From: Bacteroidota bacterium
GTDB lineage: Bacteria; Bacteroidota; Bacteroidia; Flavobacteriales_F; PHOS-HE28
Reading direction: 5' to 3'
Length of the DNA: 25,077 nucleotides
Assembly (NCBI GenBank): GCA_023412755.1
Contig: JAEZCB010000263.1
Coordinates: 1 to 25,077 of the forward strand
The notes beneath the pieces are model-generated. The model did no database searches. It was not told the origin of the DNA and worked only from the letters and a program-made list of their open reading frames with translations. Position numbers and translations under genes: made by a program. Shown piece by piece: positions 16,543-24,139 of the stretch (the first letter of the stretch is position 1; each line of letters starts with the position of its first letter).

Positions 16543-16890
16543 TCAACGGCCAGAGGGCGAGAACCGACGTTCCCAATCCTCAAATTGCTTCAACTGGAGC
16601 ACCGCCTTCACCTCCTTCCGCCTTACCGATGCCAGCTGCTCAAGCTGACGCATCCGCTCCTGTGGAGGTATGGTGGGATCCGCTGCTATCGCCGAACGCT
16701 CCACCTCATGATCCTCCTCGATCACCTTCAGCCGGCGAACCTGGTCCTGGTCCAGTTGCCAAATGAGGTAGAGGCTGTCCGGTAGCGGATACCAACCCGG
16801 AATGGAAGATGCCTCCTGCGCATGCAATGCCATGGAATGAAAGCATAGCGCCAACACCACCACACCCATCGATCTTCTTGAGTACATCAT
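16543..16890 (-). CDS. Small exported helical protein, distantly LTXXQ/Spy-like
   Basis: A 115-residue protein with signal peptide (RRSMGVVVLALCFHSMALHA, about 5-24). The mature part is mostly charged helix with LDQDQVRRLKVIEEDHEVER (46-65), a break at DPTIPPQERM, and a second helix RQLEQLASVRRKEVKAVLQL ending QFEDWERRF. An L-x-x-x-Q motif, a pair of antiparallel helices and a closing hydrophobic QFxxW are seen in the periplasmic LTXXQ (CpxP/Spy-like) group, but the match is weak and by eye only. It starts 23 nt after the stop of the gene before it and so probably shares its transcript. Length and composition support a real gene; function unknown. Confidence 0.6.
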   Translation of the reverse strand: MMYSRRSMGVVVLALCFHSMALHAQEASSIPGWYPLPDSLYLIWQLDQDQVRRLKVIEEDHEVERSAIAADPTIPPQERMRQLEQLASVRRKEVKAVLQLKQFEDWERRFSPSGR

Positions 16891-16913
16891 GAGGCATCAC
16901 AAGTTAAGGTCTT

Positions 16914-17405
16914 TCATTCACCCCGGACCACCGGCCTATGGAATGTGGCCTTGCCACGAACGATATTTTCAAGGATGAAACGTGTAACGCCCACCTTGCG
17001 TCCCGTGATATCCGTGTTCTGATGCGCGATATCATAGATGCCTTCATCCAGCACCTTATGGACTATGGCTGTATGGTGGGGCATGCGCTCTTCTCTGAGC
17101 ATGTTTCCGCTTTTATCCCGGGTCACCACATTCTTGAATTGAATGATGTCGCCTGGCAGAACAGGTTCTTTAAGCGGATCGATGACACGGCCGAAACCAT
17201 AAGAACCATCCCAATCCGCTTGCGCATGGTCCAATGCCTGGGCCGCGAGGTCCCAACATTCACCGGACCCCACCTTCTTTCGCATGTTGGCTTCGACGAA
17301 TTCCTGTATCGAACGATTCACTTCCGGCAGGGATCCTACCTCCTGACCATGGCTGTGAACTGCTCCTAGAAAGAAAATGACTGGAAGGATGGGGATCGCA
17401 TTCAT
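16914..17405 (-). CDS. Exported protein with probable papain-like (CHAP/NlpC-P60-type) hydrolase core
   Basis: A 163-residue protein with signal peptide (about 1-20, PILPVIFFLGAVHSHG). The mature part has the layout of small cysteine hydrolases: a helix bearing the candidate nucleophile in GSGECWDLAAQAL (Cys50), then PGDIIQF (84-90), the strand MPHHTAIVHKV with candidate His110/His111, and AHQNT with candidate third residue His128 or Asn130. CHAP and NlpC/P60 enzymes with this C..PGD..H..N order cut peptidoglycan peptides, so a periplasmic or surface cell-wall role is possible but not shown. It sits 18 nt downstream of the previous gene and 23 nt upstream of the next, consistent with one operon. 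It could be an inactive fold member. Confidence 0.65.
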   Translation of the reverse strand: MNAIPILPVIFFLGAVHSHGQEVGSLPEVNRSIQEFVEANMRKKVGSGECWDLAAQALDHAQADWDGSYGFGRVIDPLKEPVLPGDIIQFKNVVTRDKSGNMLREERMPHHTAIVHKVLDEGIYDIAHQNTDITGRKVGVTRFILENIVRGKATFHRPVVRGE

Positions 17406-17423
17406 GCTGGCAGGACCTATGTC

Positions 17424-18191
17424 CTACATACGCAGCAAACAGCGTTCCTCGTATGCGCCATCAGCGCACGGTGCCACCACTTTGCTGGCCGCCTTGGTGC
17501 ATCGGCAGACCGGCAGGTCTTGAGCCCCTTGTTCATTGCTCCTGGAGGAGCGGCCGCCCATGGTATTGCCAGAGTGCCCATTTTGGCCGGCATCCGGGCG
17601 CCCCATATCCCTGCGGGGACCACGCGTTGGAATAACGCTGTTGTCGGCGGGAGGAACATGGACCGGCCCACGATCACGGTTCTCTCTGGCCTTATTCGGA
17701 CCTTGATACCTGCCCCTTGGATGCTGTTCTTTAGCACGATCCCCATCAGCCTTCTTAACGGGACGGGCGGTGTTCGACCTTGCCGGTCCTACTTCCTCAT
17801 CCTCGGGCTGCTCTACCTGCACAGCATCCACAGTGATCATGTCACTCTCTCCGGAACAATCCCGGTGATCACGAATAACAATGGAACCTATCACCCCCGT
17901 GCCCTCGGCGATGGTGCCCTTACCATCCATCACCACCACTTTCACAAACCCATCGGTCACACACTCCTCCAAGAGGCTATAAGGAGGTGTTCCGCCTGAA
18001 ACATGCCAACTATATGACCCTTGGTTCCGGACAATTGTTCTTAGGGGCACCGGCGGTGCACCTGTATTCTCCTGAATGCATATGACCTCCACGATATGCG
18101 CGTCCACTGTGCGCACCTTCACATACATGCGATCAGTGGCTGAAAGGCCCGCTGCGAGGAACAGGAACAGAATAGCGTATAGGCAGCGCAT
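17424..18191 (-). CDS. Exported protein of unknown function, low-complexity Arg/Pro/Gly-rich linker and terminal Cys cluster
   Basis: A 255-residue protein read from the ATG at 18191, which begins directly with a signal peptide (MRCLYAILFLFLAAGLSATD). The frame stays open 78 codons upstream, but that part is composition-odd and overlaps the AT-rich promoter-like region. Residues about 20-140 look like a beta domain and contain HVSGGTPPYSL (63-73), the GGxPPY signature seen in SprB-type surface repeats. Residues about 150-230 are rich in Arg, Pro, Gly, Asp and Asn and are probably disordered. The end carries CRC, APC and ERC cysteines. No sorting domain is seen. It is the first gene of a probable operon of three exported proteins. 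Family not recognised. Confidence 0.65.
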   Translation of the reverse strand: MRCLYAILFLFLAAGLSATDRMYVKVRTVDAHIVEVICIQENTGAPPVPLRTIVRNQGSYSWHVSGGTPPYSLLEECVTDGFVKVVVMDGKGTIAEGTGVIGSIVIRDHRDCSGESDMITVDAVQVEQPEDEEVGPARSNTARPVKKADGDRAKEQHPRGRYQGPNKARENRDRGPVHVPPADNSVIPTRGPRRDMGRPDAGQNGHSGNTMGGRSSRSNEQGAQDLPVCRCTKAASKVVAPCADGAYEERCLLRM

Positions 18192-18245
18192 GGGGGGTGG
18201 GGTTTTGAGATCCAGGCACGCACAATAAACGAGCCAGAATATCAA

Positions 18246-18265
18246 TTTCAAAATAATATTTGAAA
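18246..18265. promoter_or_regulatory. AT-rich 7-bp dyad upstream of the three-gene run
   Basis: TTTCAAA and TTTGAAA form a perfect inverted repeat around ATAATA, centred about 64 nt before the ATG at 18191, in the only clearly AT-rich patch nearby. It could be an operator or part of the promoter region. No full TAnnTTTG box is seen, although TTTATTGTG lies closer to the gene. Function is inferred from position only. Confidence 0.35.
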
Positions 18266-18310
18266 GATCTCCCGGCCCATGCGATCCAAAGCTGGGATCT
18301 CCCTGGCCAA

Positions 18311-18325
18311 GCGGATCCGATCCGC
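18311..18325. other. Short hairpin after the methyltransferase gene
   Basis: GCGGAT-CCG-ATCCGC forms a 6-bp stem with a 3-nt loop six bases past the stop of the methyltransferase gene. No T-run follows on the minus strand, so a terminator is doubtful. The GGAT/ATCC core resembles the stems around the RAYT gene, but the loop differs in length and sequence. Confidence 0.3.
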
Positions 18326-18331
18326 GCAGGA

Positions 18332-19255
18332 TCACCGCACCTTCTCGAACACCATGCGGTAGTGCTCGAAGATCCCCCGTTCGAACACCTGCAGATTTGG
18401 TGCGATCTGGTACCTCCTCACCCACTTGCGGAAATCAGCGTTCACCAACCTGGGCAGGAGTGATGCGTACAACAGGTACTTTTTCGGATGGAATTTATTG
18501 AATGCCTTTGTCCATCGGGCGATCGTCTCGATGTAATCCAGCCGCCCACTGTCGATATGCACCAGCTTGAAATGCTCTTTCGCTGGCTCGATCATGCCTT
18601 CGCTTCCATACGGCAACCATGACCCTGGGAATACATCGCAAACAAGATCCATCAATTCTTCGCCACTGAAGCTTTTCCTGTTCTTCCAAACATTGGTCTG
18701 CCCGAACTTGATGTCCTCGAACTTCACCATGTTGGGTCCGAAGACCATGGTCTGGCAATAGAAACGACCGCCCACCGGCAGCAGGTCGCTCACCTGTTTG
18801 AAATAGGTCCGGTATATATCCTCCTGCTTGCCAGCCCGGAATTCCTCCACTGAACAAAGGTGTTCCGGGCTTCCCATCGCGCAAACAGCATCGAACATCC
18901 CGAAGGTCTCGGGCGTGATCGCCTTTGAATCCATGTGGTGCACGTTCAAGCCATTCTTTCGGCATGCATCGGCCTGGCCTTTCGCCAGTACCACACCCGT
19001 TGTTGAAACACCATGCCGGTTAAGGTAATCGATGAACGCTCCCCAGCCGCAGCCCATGTCAAGCACCTTATCACCAGGCTTGATGTTGCAATTGTCCATG
19101 ATGAACTTGTGCTTGCGCTCCTGTGCTTCTTCCAACGTGAGGGAAAAGTCTCCATCGAAGCGCGCACCGCTGTAGCCGCCTTTCTCTCCCAGACTAAGCC
19201 GGAAGATCTTGTCCATTGTAGTATAGTGTGCGTCGAGGTCTTTCTGGTCGGCCAT
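18332..19255 (-). CDS. SAM-dependent methyltransferase, cyclopropane-fatty-acyl-phospholipid synthase-like
   Basis: A 307-residue cytoplasmic protein with the class I SAM-binding motif VLDMGCGWGAF (64-74). The N-terminal HYTTMDKIFRLSLG, the AMGSPEHL strand with conserved EH, and DLLPVGGRFYCQTM follow the layout of the cyclopropane-fatty-acid synthase / mycolic acid cyclopropane synthase family, whose members add a methylene or methyl group to unsaturated acyl chains of phospholipids. It is shorter than E. coli Cfa, which has an extra N-terminal domain. The motif reads DMGCGWGAF rather than the usual DIGCGWGG, and the sequence after EHL is longer than in Cfa, so the substrate may differ. It appears to be a single transcription unit: 140 nt separate its stop from the next gene and 208 nt lie upstream. 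No clear promoter was found. Confidence 0.82.
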   Translation of the reverse strand: MADQKDLDAHYTTMDKIFRLSLGEKGGYSGARFDGDFSLTLEEAQERKHKFIMDNCNIKPGDKVLDMGCGWGAFIDYLNRHGVSTTGVVLAKGQADACRKNGLNVHHMDSKAITPETFGMFDAVCAMGSPEHLCSVEEFRAGKQEDIYRTYFKQVSDLLPVGGRFYCQTMVFGPNMVKFEDIKFGQTNVWKNRKSFSGEELMDLVCDVFPGSWLPYGSEGMIEPAKEHFKLVHIDSGRLDYIETIARWTKAFNKFHPKKYLLYASLLPRLVNADFRKWVRRYQIAPNLQVFERGIFEHYRMVFEKVR

Positions 19256-19463
19256 GAAATTCTGTTATTCAGGAGGCAATGTACGTTATCAATTGGATGG
19301 TGATGCGCCGGTCAAGATCACGCACTGATCGAAATGATCATCGCCAGCGCCATTGGGTGATCCACGCGCGCATCTGTTGCCGCAGGGATCACAAGGCAGA
19401 AAATAAATATTGCATGTTCCCTAGCCTTTAAGGGCTGAAGTATGCGGTCGGACGTGTGTATTC
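19256..19463. other. Intergenic region between sucB and the methyltransferase gene
   Basis: No gene seen. Reading the minus strand from the sucB stop, a weak hairpin AGCC-CTTAAA-GGCT at about 19423-19436 is followed some 15-20 nt later by the T-rich stretch TATTTATTTT and may end the sucAB transcript. Before the methyltransferase ATG the best box is TACATTGC, a poor fit to TAnnTTTG. Confidence 0.35.
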
Positions 19464-20747
19464 CTACAGCCCCAACAACACCTCCCCAGGCTCCTTCCCG
19501 CCGAACACCAGCTTCGTGGGATCCTCCAGCATCTCCTTCACCTTATAAAGGAAGCTCACGCTCTCCTTGCCATCGATGATGCGATGATCGTAGCTGAGTG
19601 CCACGTACATGATCGGGCGGATCTCCACTTTACCATTCATGGCAACTGGACGGTCCACGATGTTGTGCATGCCAAGAATGGCGCTTTGTGGTGGATTGAT
19701 GATCGGTGTGCTGAGCATGCTGCCGAACACACCGCCGTTGGTGATCGTGAAGGTACCGCCGGTCATCTCATCGATGCTGAGCTTGGCATCGCGCGCCTTG
19801 ATCGCCAGGCGCTTTATCTCCGCCTCGATCTCCGCAAGGCTCATGCGTTCGGCGTTGCGTACCACCGGCACCATCAAACCTTTCGGTGAACTTACCGCGA
19901 TGCCGATGTCGGCATAGTCGTGCATCACCATCTCTTCGCCATCGATCTGCGCGTTCACGGTTGGAAAGAGGCGCAGTGCTTCGGTGCATGCCTTGGTGAA
20001 GAAGCTCATGAAGCCGAGCCCCACACCGTGCGTTTCCTTGAACTTGTCCTTGTATCTCTCGCGCACCGCCATCACCGCGCTCATGTCCACCTCATTGAAT
20101 GTGGTGAGCATGGCGGTCTGGTTCTTCACACTCACCAGTCGCTCGGCGACTTTCTTGCGCAGGGTGCTCATCTTATTGCGGCTGCTTTCGCGTGAGCCTC
20201 CCCAACCTCCCGCAGTACTGCGGGACATCATGTTGGAGCCCGCATCGATACCACCCGCGATGTAGGCTTCCACATCGCTCTTGCGAATGCGCCCGTTGGG
20301 GCCACTGCCTTTGAGCTTCTCGCCACTGATGCCTTTGTCCTGCATCACCGCCTTGGCGACGGGCGTTGCCTTCACATCCGCCGCAGGAGCAGGTGCGGGC
20401 TTCGCTGAGCTGGCGGCCTTCTGTTCCTGTGCCTGCTCCTTCTTCGCCTGTCCACCACCCTTGCCATTCTCCCCCACCTTCGCCTTGGGCTTTGCCTCCG
20501 CCTTCACCGAGGTATCGATCTTCGCCACAACATCGCCTACATTCACCGTGGTATCGGCTTCGGTGAGAATGCTGATCTTGCCTTCCTTTTCGGCGGTGAG
20601 TTCCAGCGTTGCCTTGTCGCTGTCGATCTCGGCGATCACCTGATCCTTTTCCACCACATCGCCATTGCCCACCATCCATTGCGCGATGCGTACCTCACTG
20701 ATACTTTCCCCCGGGCTGGGGACCTTCACTTCGAGTTCCTTGCTCAT
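19464..20747 (-). CDS. sucB: 2-oxoglutarate dehydrogenase E2, dihydrolipoyl succinyltransferase
   Basis: Transfers succinyl groups from E1-bound intermediate to CoA via a swinging lipoyl arm in the TCA-cycle 2-oxoglutarate dehydrogenase complex. The 427 residues show an N-terminal lipoyl domain with the lipoylated lysine in EIDSDKATLEL (Lys45), an Ala/Lys/Pro-rich linker, the peripheral-subunit-binding domain (TPVAKAVMQDKGI to GPNGRIRKSDVEAYI), a second Gly/Ser-rich linker, and the catalytic domain ending in SYDHRIIDGKESVSFL with His388 and Asp392. The ATG at 20747 opens with MSKELEVKVPSPGESISEVR, the true lipoyl-domain start; the frame extends 50 codons further into sucA but that part has no family match. 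It begins 13 nt after the sucA stop, so the two form an operon. No E3 (lpd) gene is in the window. Confidence 0.95.
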   Translation of the reverse strand: MSKELEVKVPSPGESISEVRIAQWMVGNGDVVEKDQVIAEIDSDKATLELTAEKEGKISILTEADTTVNVGDVVAKIDTSVKAEAKPKAKVGENGKGGGQAKKEQAQEQKAASSAKPAPAPAADVKATPVAKAVMQDKGISGEKLKGSGPNGRIRKSDVEAYIAGGIDAGSNMMSRSTAGGWGGSRESSRNKMSTLRKKVAERLVSVKNQTAMLTTFNEVDMSAVMAVRERYKDKFKETHGVGLGFMSFFTKACTEALRLFPTVNAQIDGEEMVMHDYADIGIAVSSPKGLMVPVVRNAERMSLAEIEAEIKRLAIKARDAKLSIDEMTGGTFTITNGGVFGSMLSTPIINPPQSAILGMHNIVDRPVAMNGKVEIRPIMYVALSYDHRIIDGKESVSFLYKVKEMLEDPTKLVFGGKEPGEVLLGL

Positions 20748-20760
20748 GTGTGGGTTGGTG

Positions 20761-23544
20761 TCAGGCGCTGGCCTTGCTCTTGGTTTTTGATGCACCCTTC
20801 GATCCAGCGGAACCTTCGAAGGCACGATCGATGATGCGCTTTTGTTGAATGGTGTAGCGCACGCTGCTGCCGGTGGCGGGAGCTCCGCTGGCATCACGCG
20901 CGATGCCTACGAGTTCCACATCCGGGAAATTGAGAGCCATGTAGTGCCATGCGCCCATGTTGGCCGGTTCTTCCTGGACCCAAAGATGACGCTCCGCTCG
21001 ATCATACTTCGCAAGGATCTCCTTGATCTGGTCCACCGGTAACGGATGGAGTTGCTCGATCCGCACGATCGCCGTGTCCATGGCATTTGTCGCCTCCTGC
21101 CGCTCAAGAAGCTCATAGTAGAGCTTTCCCTGGCAGAAGATCACCTTCTCCACCTTTTTGGGATCGGCGGCAAGGTCATCATACACCTCGCGGAACCGGC
21201 CTTCGCTCAGATCCTTCAGGCTGCTTACGCAACGCGGATGCCGCAACAGGCTCTTGGGAGTGAAGACCACCAGTGGACGGCGGAAGTTCCCCGCCATCTG
21301 CCGGCGGAGCACATGGAAGAAGTTGGCAGGCGTGGTGCAATTCACCAGCTGCATGTTCCCATCCGCGGCCTGGTTGAGGAACCGCTCCATGCGCGCACTG
21401 CTGTGCTCGGCACCCTGGCCTTCGTAACCGTGCGGAAGCAGAAGCACCAGCCCGTTCATGGCGTTCCACTTCTCTTCGGCAGAGCTCAGGTATTGATCGA
21501 GTATGATCTGGGCTCCGTTCACGAAATCGCCGAACTGGGCCTCCCAGATGGTGAGCGTGTGTGGTGATGCGAAGGCATAGCCGTACTCGAAGCCCATGAC
21601 CGCATATTCGCTCAGCAGCGAATTGTAGATGCGGAACCTGGCCTGGTCGCTGGAAAGATCGCTCAGGTGCACATACTCCTCCTCGCTGTCCTCCACTTTC
21701 ACGACCGCATGCCGGTGACTGAAAGTGCCGCGCTCCACATCCTGACCGCTGAATCTTACAGGATGGCCATCCAGTAACAGGGAACCGTAGGCCATCAATT
21801 CCGCCAGACCCCAATCCAGGCGATCCTCCTCCAGCATCTTCGCCCGATCCTGCAGGATACGTTCCAGCTTGCTGAAGAATTTCTTTCCTTCAGGGATGGA
21901 GGTAAGTTTCTGCCCGATGGAACGGAGGCGTTCCTCCTTCACAGAAGTATCCGGTGAGGATGCGAAGACCTCGGGCGCGGGCCGTTGGTAACCCTTCCAG
22001 CGATCGGCCAGAAATGGCGTGATCCGTGCCTTCTGGATCTGCTTGGATTCATCCAATCTGGATTGAAGCATTTCCTGGAACTGCTTCTCCATCTCCTTTG
22101 CCAGCTCCGCCTCGATGAAATCGCATTCCTGAAGATATTTACTGTAGATCTCGCGCGGATCCGGGTGCTTGGCGATCGCTTTGTACAAGATCGGCTGCGT
22201 GAACTTGGGCTCGTCACCCTCATTGTGCCCATGCCTGCGATACCCGAGCAGGTCTATGAAGACATCCTGCTGGAACTGCTGCCGGTAGTCGAGGGCAAGC
22301 TCCATCACATAGGCGACGGCCTCCACATCGTCCGCATTCACATGGAAGATGGGGCACTGCGTCACTTTGGCCACATCAGTGCAATAGATGCTTGTGCGCG
22401 CATCGATGTAATTGGTGGTGAAGCCTACCTGATTGTTGGTGACGATGTGTATGGTACCGCCGGTGTTGTACGCTTTCAATCCGGCCATTTGAACCACCTC
22501 GTACACGACTCCCTGCCCCGCTATGGCCGCATCGCCATGGATGAGCACGGGCACCACCTTGCTTACATCACCTTTATGATCCTCATCGATAATGGCACGC
22601 GCTATTCCCTGTACCACCGGATCCACACTTTCCAGATGGCTGGGATTCGGGCTCAGGGTGAGGGTGATCCCTTTGTTCTTGCTGGTGAGCACGCAACTGC
22701 AGTAACCCATGTGGTACTTCACATCGCCCTCCACCAGTGCGTCCTCATAATCGCGCCCCTCGAATTCCGCAAAGATGCTTTCGTAGGTCTTGTTCAGTGT
22801 ATTGGCCAGCACGTTCAGCCGGCCACGGTGGGCCATGCCCATCACGATGTCTTTTACCCCAAGCTTGTTCCCGCCATGCTCAATGATCCAATCCAGGGCA
22901 GGAATAAGCGTTTCCACGCCTTCTATGCTGAAGCGTTTCTGTCCGATGAATTTGCGGCCCAGGAACTTCTCGAACACGACCGCCTGATTGAGCTTGTAGA
23001 GGAATTCCTTCTTCGCCTCGATATCGAATTGCGGGCGGTTGCGCGTGCGCTCCATGCGCTCCTGCAGCCACTGCACTTTCTCCAGCTGGCGTATGTACCG
23101 GAACTCCACCCCGATGCTCTTGCAATAGGTCTCCTTGAGGTGGTCGATGATGTCGTTTAGCCTGGCAGGCCCGATACCGAGTTGCGATCCTGCTTCGAAG
23201 ACGGTATCCAGATCGGCCTCGGAAAGGCCGAAATTCTCCAGGGCGAGTGTGGGTTCGTACTTGCGCCGCTCGCGCACGGGATTGGTCTGCGTGAAGAAGT
23301 GGCCGCGGGTACGGTAGCCGTTGATCAGGTCCAACACCTTGAATTCCTTCCGCAGATGATCATCTGCCGGAGCGGACCTATCTGCCACCCCCGGCAATAC
23401 TTCATGCCGCGCACGGGCGAATTCAAAACCTTCGAAGAAACGGGCCCAGCCCGCATCCACGGAAGAAGGGTCTTTCAGGTATTGTTGGTAGATGCCTTCG
23501 AGGGCAGCACCTTCGGCGTTGCTCAGGTACGAATGTTTGTCCAT
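20761..23544 (-). CDS. sucA: 2-oxoglutarate dehydrogenase E1 component
   Basis: Thiamine-diphosphate-dependent decarboxylase of the TCA-cycle 2-oxoglutarate dehydrogenase complex, cytoplasmic. The 927 residues are of normal family length. They show the short N-terminal E2-interaction segment (SYLSNAEGAALEGIYQQYLK), the ThDP fold with the metal and cofactor motif (HGDAAIAGQGVVYEVVQMAG to TNNQVGFTTN), the transketolase-type central domain (ILDQYLSSAEEKW, VLLLPHGYEGQGAEHSSAR) and the C-terminal domain with VQEEPANMGAWHYM. The ATG at 23544 (MDKHSYLSNAEG) is the family start; the frame runs 27 codons further upstream but through the promoter box at 23582-23589. The tail is rich in Ala, Lys and Ser (SAGSKGASKTKSKASA). 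First gene of the sucAB operon. Confidence 0.96.
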   Translation of the reverse strand: MDKHSYLSNAEGAALEGIYQQYLKDPSSVDAGWARFFEGFEFARARHEVLPGVADRSAPADDHLRKEFKVLDLINGYRTRGHFFTQTNPVRERRKYEPTLALENFGLSEADLDTVFEAGSQLGIGPARLNDIIDHLKETYCKSIGVEFRYIRQLEKVQWLQERMERTRNRPQFDIEAKKEFLYKLNQAVVFEKFLGRKFIGQKRFSIEGVETLIPALDWIIEHGGNKLGVKDIVMGMAHRGRLNVLANTLNKTYESIFAEFEGRDYEDALVEGDVKYHMGYCSCVLTSKNKGITLTLSPNPSHLESVDPVVQGIARAIIDEDHKGDVSKVVPVLIHGDAAIAGQGVVYEVVQMAGLKAYNTGGTIHIVTNNQVGFTTNYIDARTSIYCTDVAKVTQCPIFHVNADDVEAVAYVMELALDYRQQFQQDVFIDLLGYRRHGHNEGDEPKFTQPILYKAIAKHPDPREIYSKYLQECDFIEAELAKEMEKQFQEMLQSRLDESKQIQKARITPFLADRWKGYQRPAPEVFASSPDTSVKEERLRSIGQKLTSIPEGKKFFSKLERILQDRAKMLEEDRLDWGLAELMAYGSLLLDGHPVRFSGQDVERGTFSHRHAVVKVEDSEEEYVHLSDLSSDQARFRIYNSLLSEYAVMGFEYGYAFASPHTLTIWEAQFGDFVNGAQIILDQYLSSAEEKWNAMNGLVLLLPHGYEGQGAEHSSARMERFLNQAADGNMQLVNCTTPANFFHVLRRQMAGNFRRPLVVFTPKSLLRHPRCVSSLKDLSEGRFREVYDDLAADPKKVEKVIFCQGKLYYELLERQEATNAMDTAIVRIEQLHPLPVDQIKEILAKYDRAERHLWVQEEPANMGAWHYMALNFPDVELVGIARDASGAPATGSSVRYTIQQKRIIDRAFEGSAGSKGASKTKSKASA

Positions 23545-23581
23545 GATGGGCCCGCCATCGCGGGAGAACAGGATCCTGGTG

Positions 23582-23589
23582 CAAAGGTA
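23582..23589 (-). promoter_or_regulatory. Bacteroidota -7 promoter box upstream of sucA
   Basis: Read on the minus strand, TACCTTTG is an exact match to the TAnnTTTG consensus of Bacteroidota primary-sigma promoters and is followed by CACC. It lies 38 nt before the sucA ATG, giving an expected leader of about 30 nt. A clear TTG-type -33 box was not found, which is common for these promoters. Confidence 0.65.
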
Positions 23590-23654
23590 GTTCTTCCCTT
23601 GCCGCGTACGAGGTGATACGTGCATCTTGGGCAGCGGGTTGCCGCTGCGATGGC

Positions 23655-24017
23655 TCAGTAGCGTCCGGCATGGCGCAGCCGGGTGAGCACTTTCTGGAGG
23701 CAGCGGAGCACGGTTTCGCCGGAGAGGGCTTCCATGCCACCCTGTTCAAGTGTTCGCCGCAGATGCTTCTCCGGGATATCCACCCGATACATGGCCACAT
23801 GCAAGGCATGCCAGCCATTTGCGTTGAGCGCCTCCAGCACCGGACGCACCATGCCACGCAAACGCTCGAAACTATCTTCTCCCGCAGGCGGTACCGGGAG
23901 TTCGGTCTCGATCAGCGAAAGATCCTTGCGCAATTGCCGCACTGTGGCCTCCAGGACCTCGGCGCGATCCAACCAGGGCCGTAAACCTTCACTCCCGCTG
24001 TTGGATCCATCGTGCAT
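23655..24017 (-). CDS. Conserved-looking hypothetical protein upstream of sucA
   Basis: A 120-residue protein read from the ATG at 24017; the frame is open upstream to 24275 but that part overlaps the divergent gene and looks non-coding. No signal peptide. Residues about 14-45 form a charged, heptad-like helix (WLDRAEVLEATVRQLRKDLS). After a PVPPAGED linker comes a compact second part (RLRGMVRPVLEALNANGWHALHVAMYRVDIPEKHLRRTL to VLRCLQKVLTRLRHAGRY) of alternating helices. Balanced composition and amphipathic pattern argue for a real cytoplasmic protein, perhaps a small dimer. Its stop is 110 nt before sucA, which has its own promoter box in the gap. No family recognised and no function assigned. 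Confidence 0.6.
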   Translation of the reverse strand: MHDGSNSGSEGLRPWLDRAEVLEATVRQLRKDLSLIETELPVPPAGEDSFERLRGMVRPVLEALNANGWHALHVAMYRVDIPEKHLRRTLEQGGMEALSGETVLRCLQKVLTRLRHAGRY

Positions 24018-24026
24018 AGGTACCCC

Positions 24027-24060
24027 TTGATGCCCTACGGTCGGTGTGGCACTATTTTCG
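24027..24060 (+). promoter_or_regulatory. Possible promoter of the exported-protein gene at 24140
   Basis: TTG at 24027-24029 and TATTTTCG at 24053-24060 (one fixed-base mismatch to TAnnTTTG) are separated by 23 nt, at the long end of the spacing seen in Flavobacterium-type promoters. The predicted start would leave a leader of about 70 nt. Confidence 0.35.
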
Positions 24061-24118
24061 CCAGCCGGTGCGGCCATTGAACGATCATTCGCAGCGGCCT
24101 TCCGATCCTGCCAGACAT

Positions 24119-24126
24119 CAAAACTA
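24119..24126 (-). promoter_or_regulatory. Possible -7 box for the divergent hypothetical gene
   Basis: Read on the minus strand, TAGTTTTG matches TAnnTTTG exactly. It lies about 100 nt before the ATG at 24017. No -33 box is evident. With the plus-strand candidate at 24027-24060, the two divergent genes would have overlapping transcripts over this gap. Confidence 0.35.
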
Positions 24127-24139
24127 CCGAACAGAAAAG

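Noticed and set aside
18192..18425. 78-codon N-terminal extension of the protein at 17424-18191
   Set aside because: The extension crosses an AT-rich dyad and the 3' end of the methyltransferase gene, while the ATG at 18191 starts exactly at a signal peptide.
21985..23160. 391-codon plus-strand frame opposite sucA
   Set aside because: Antisense shadow of a well-conserved gene; no family features.
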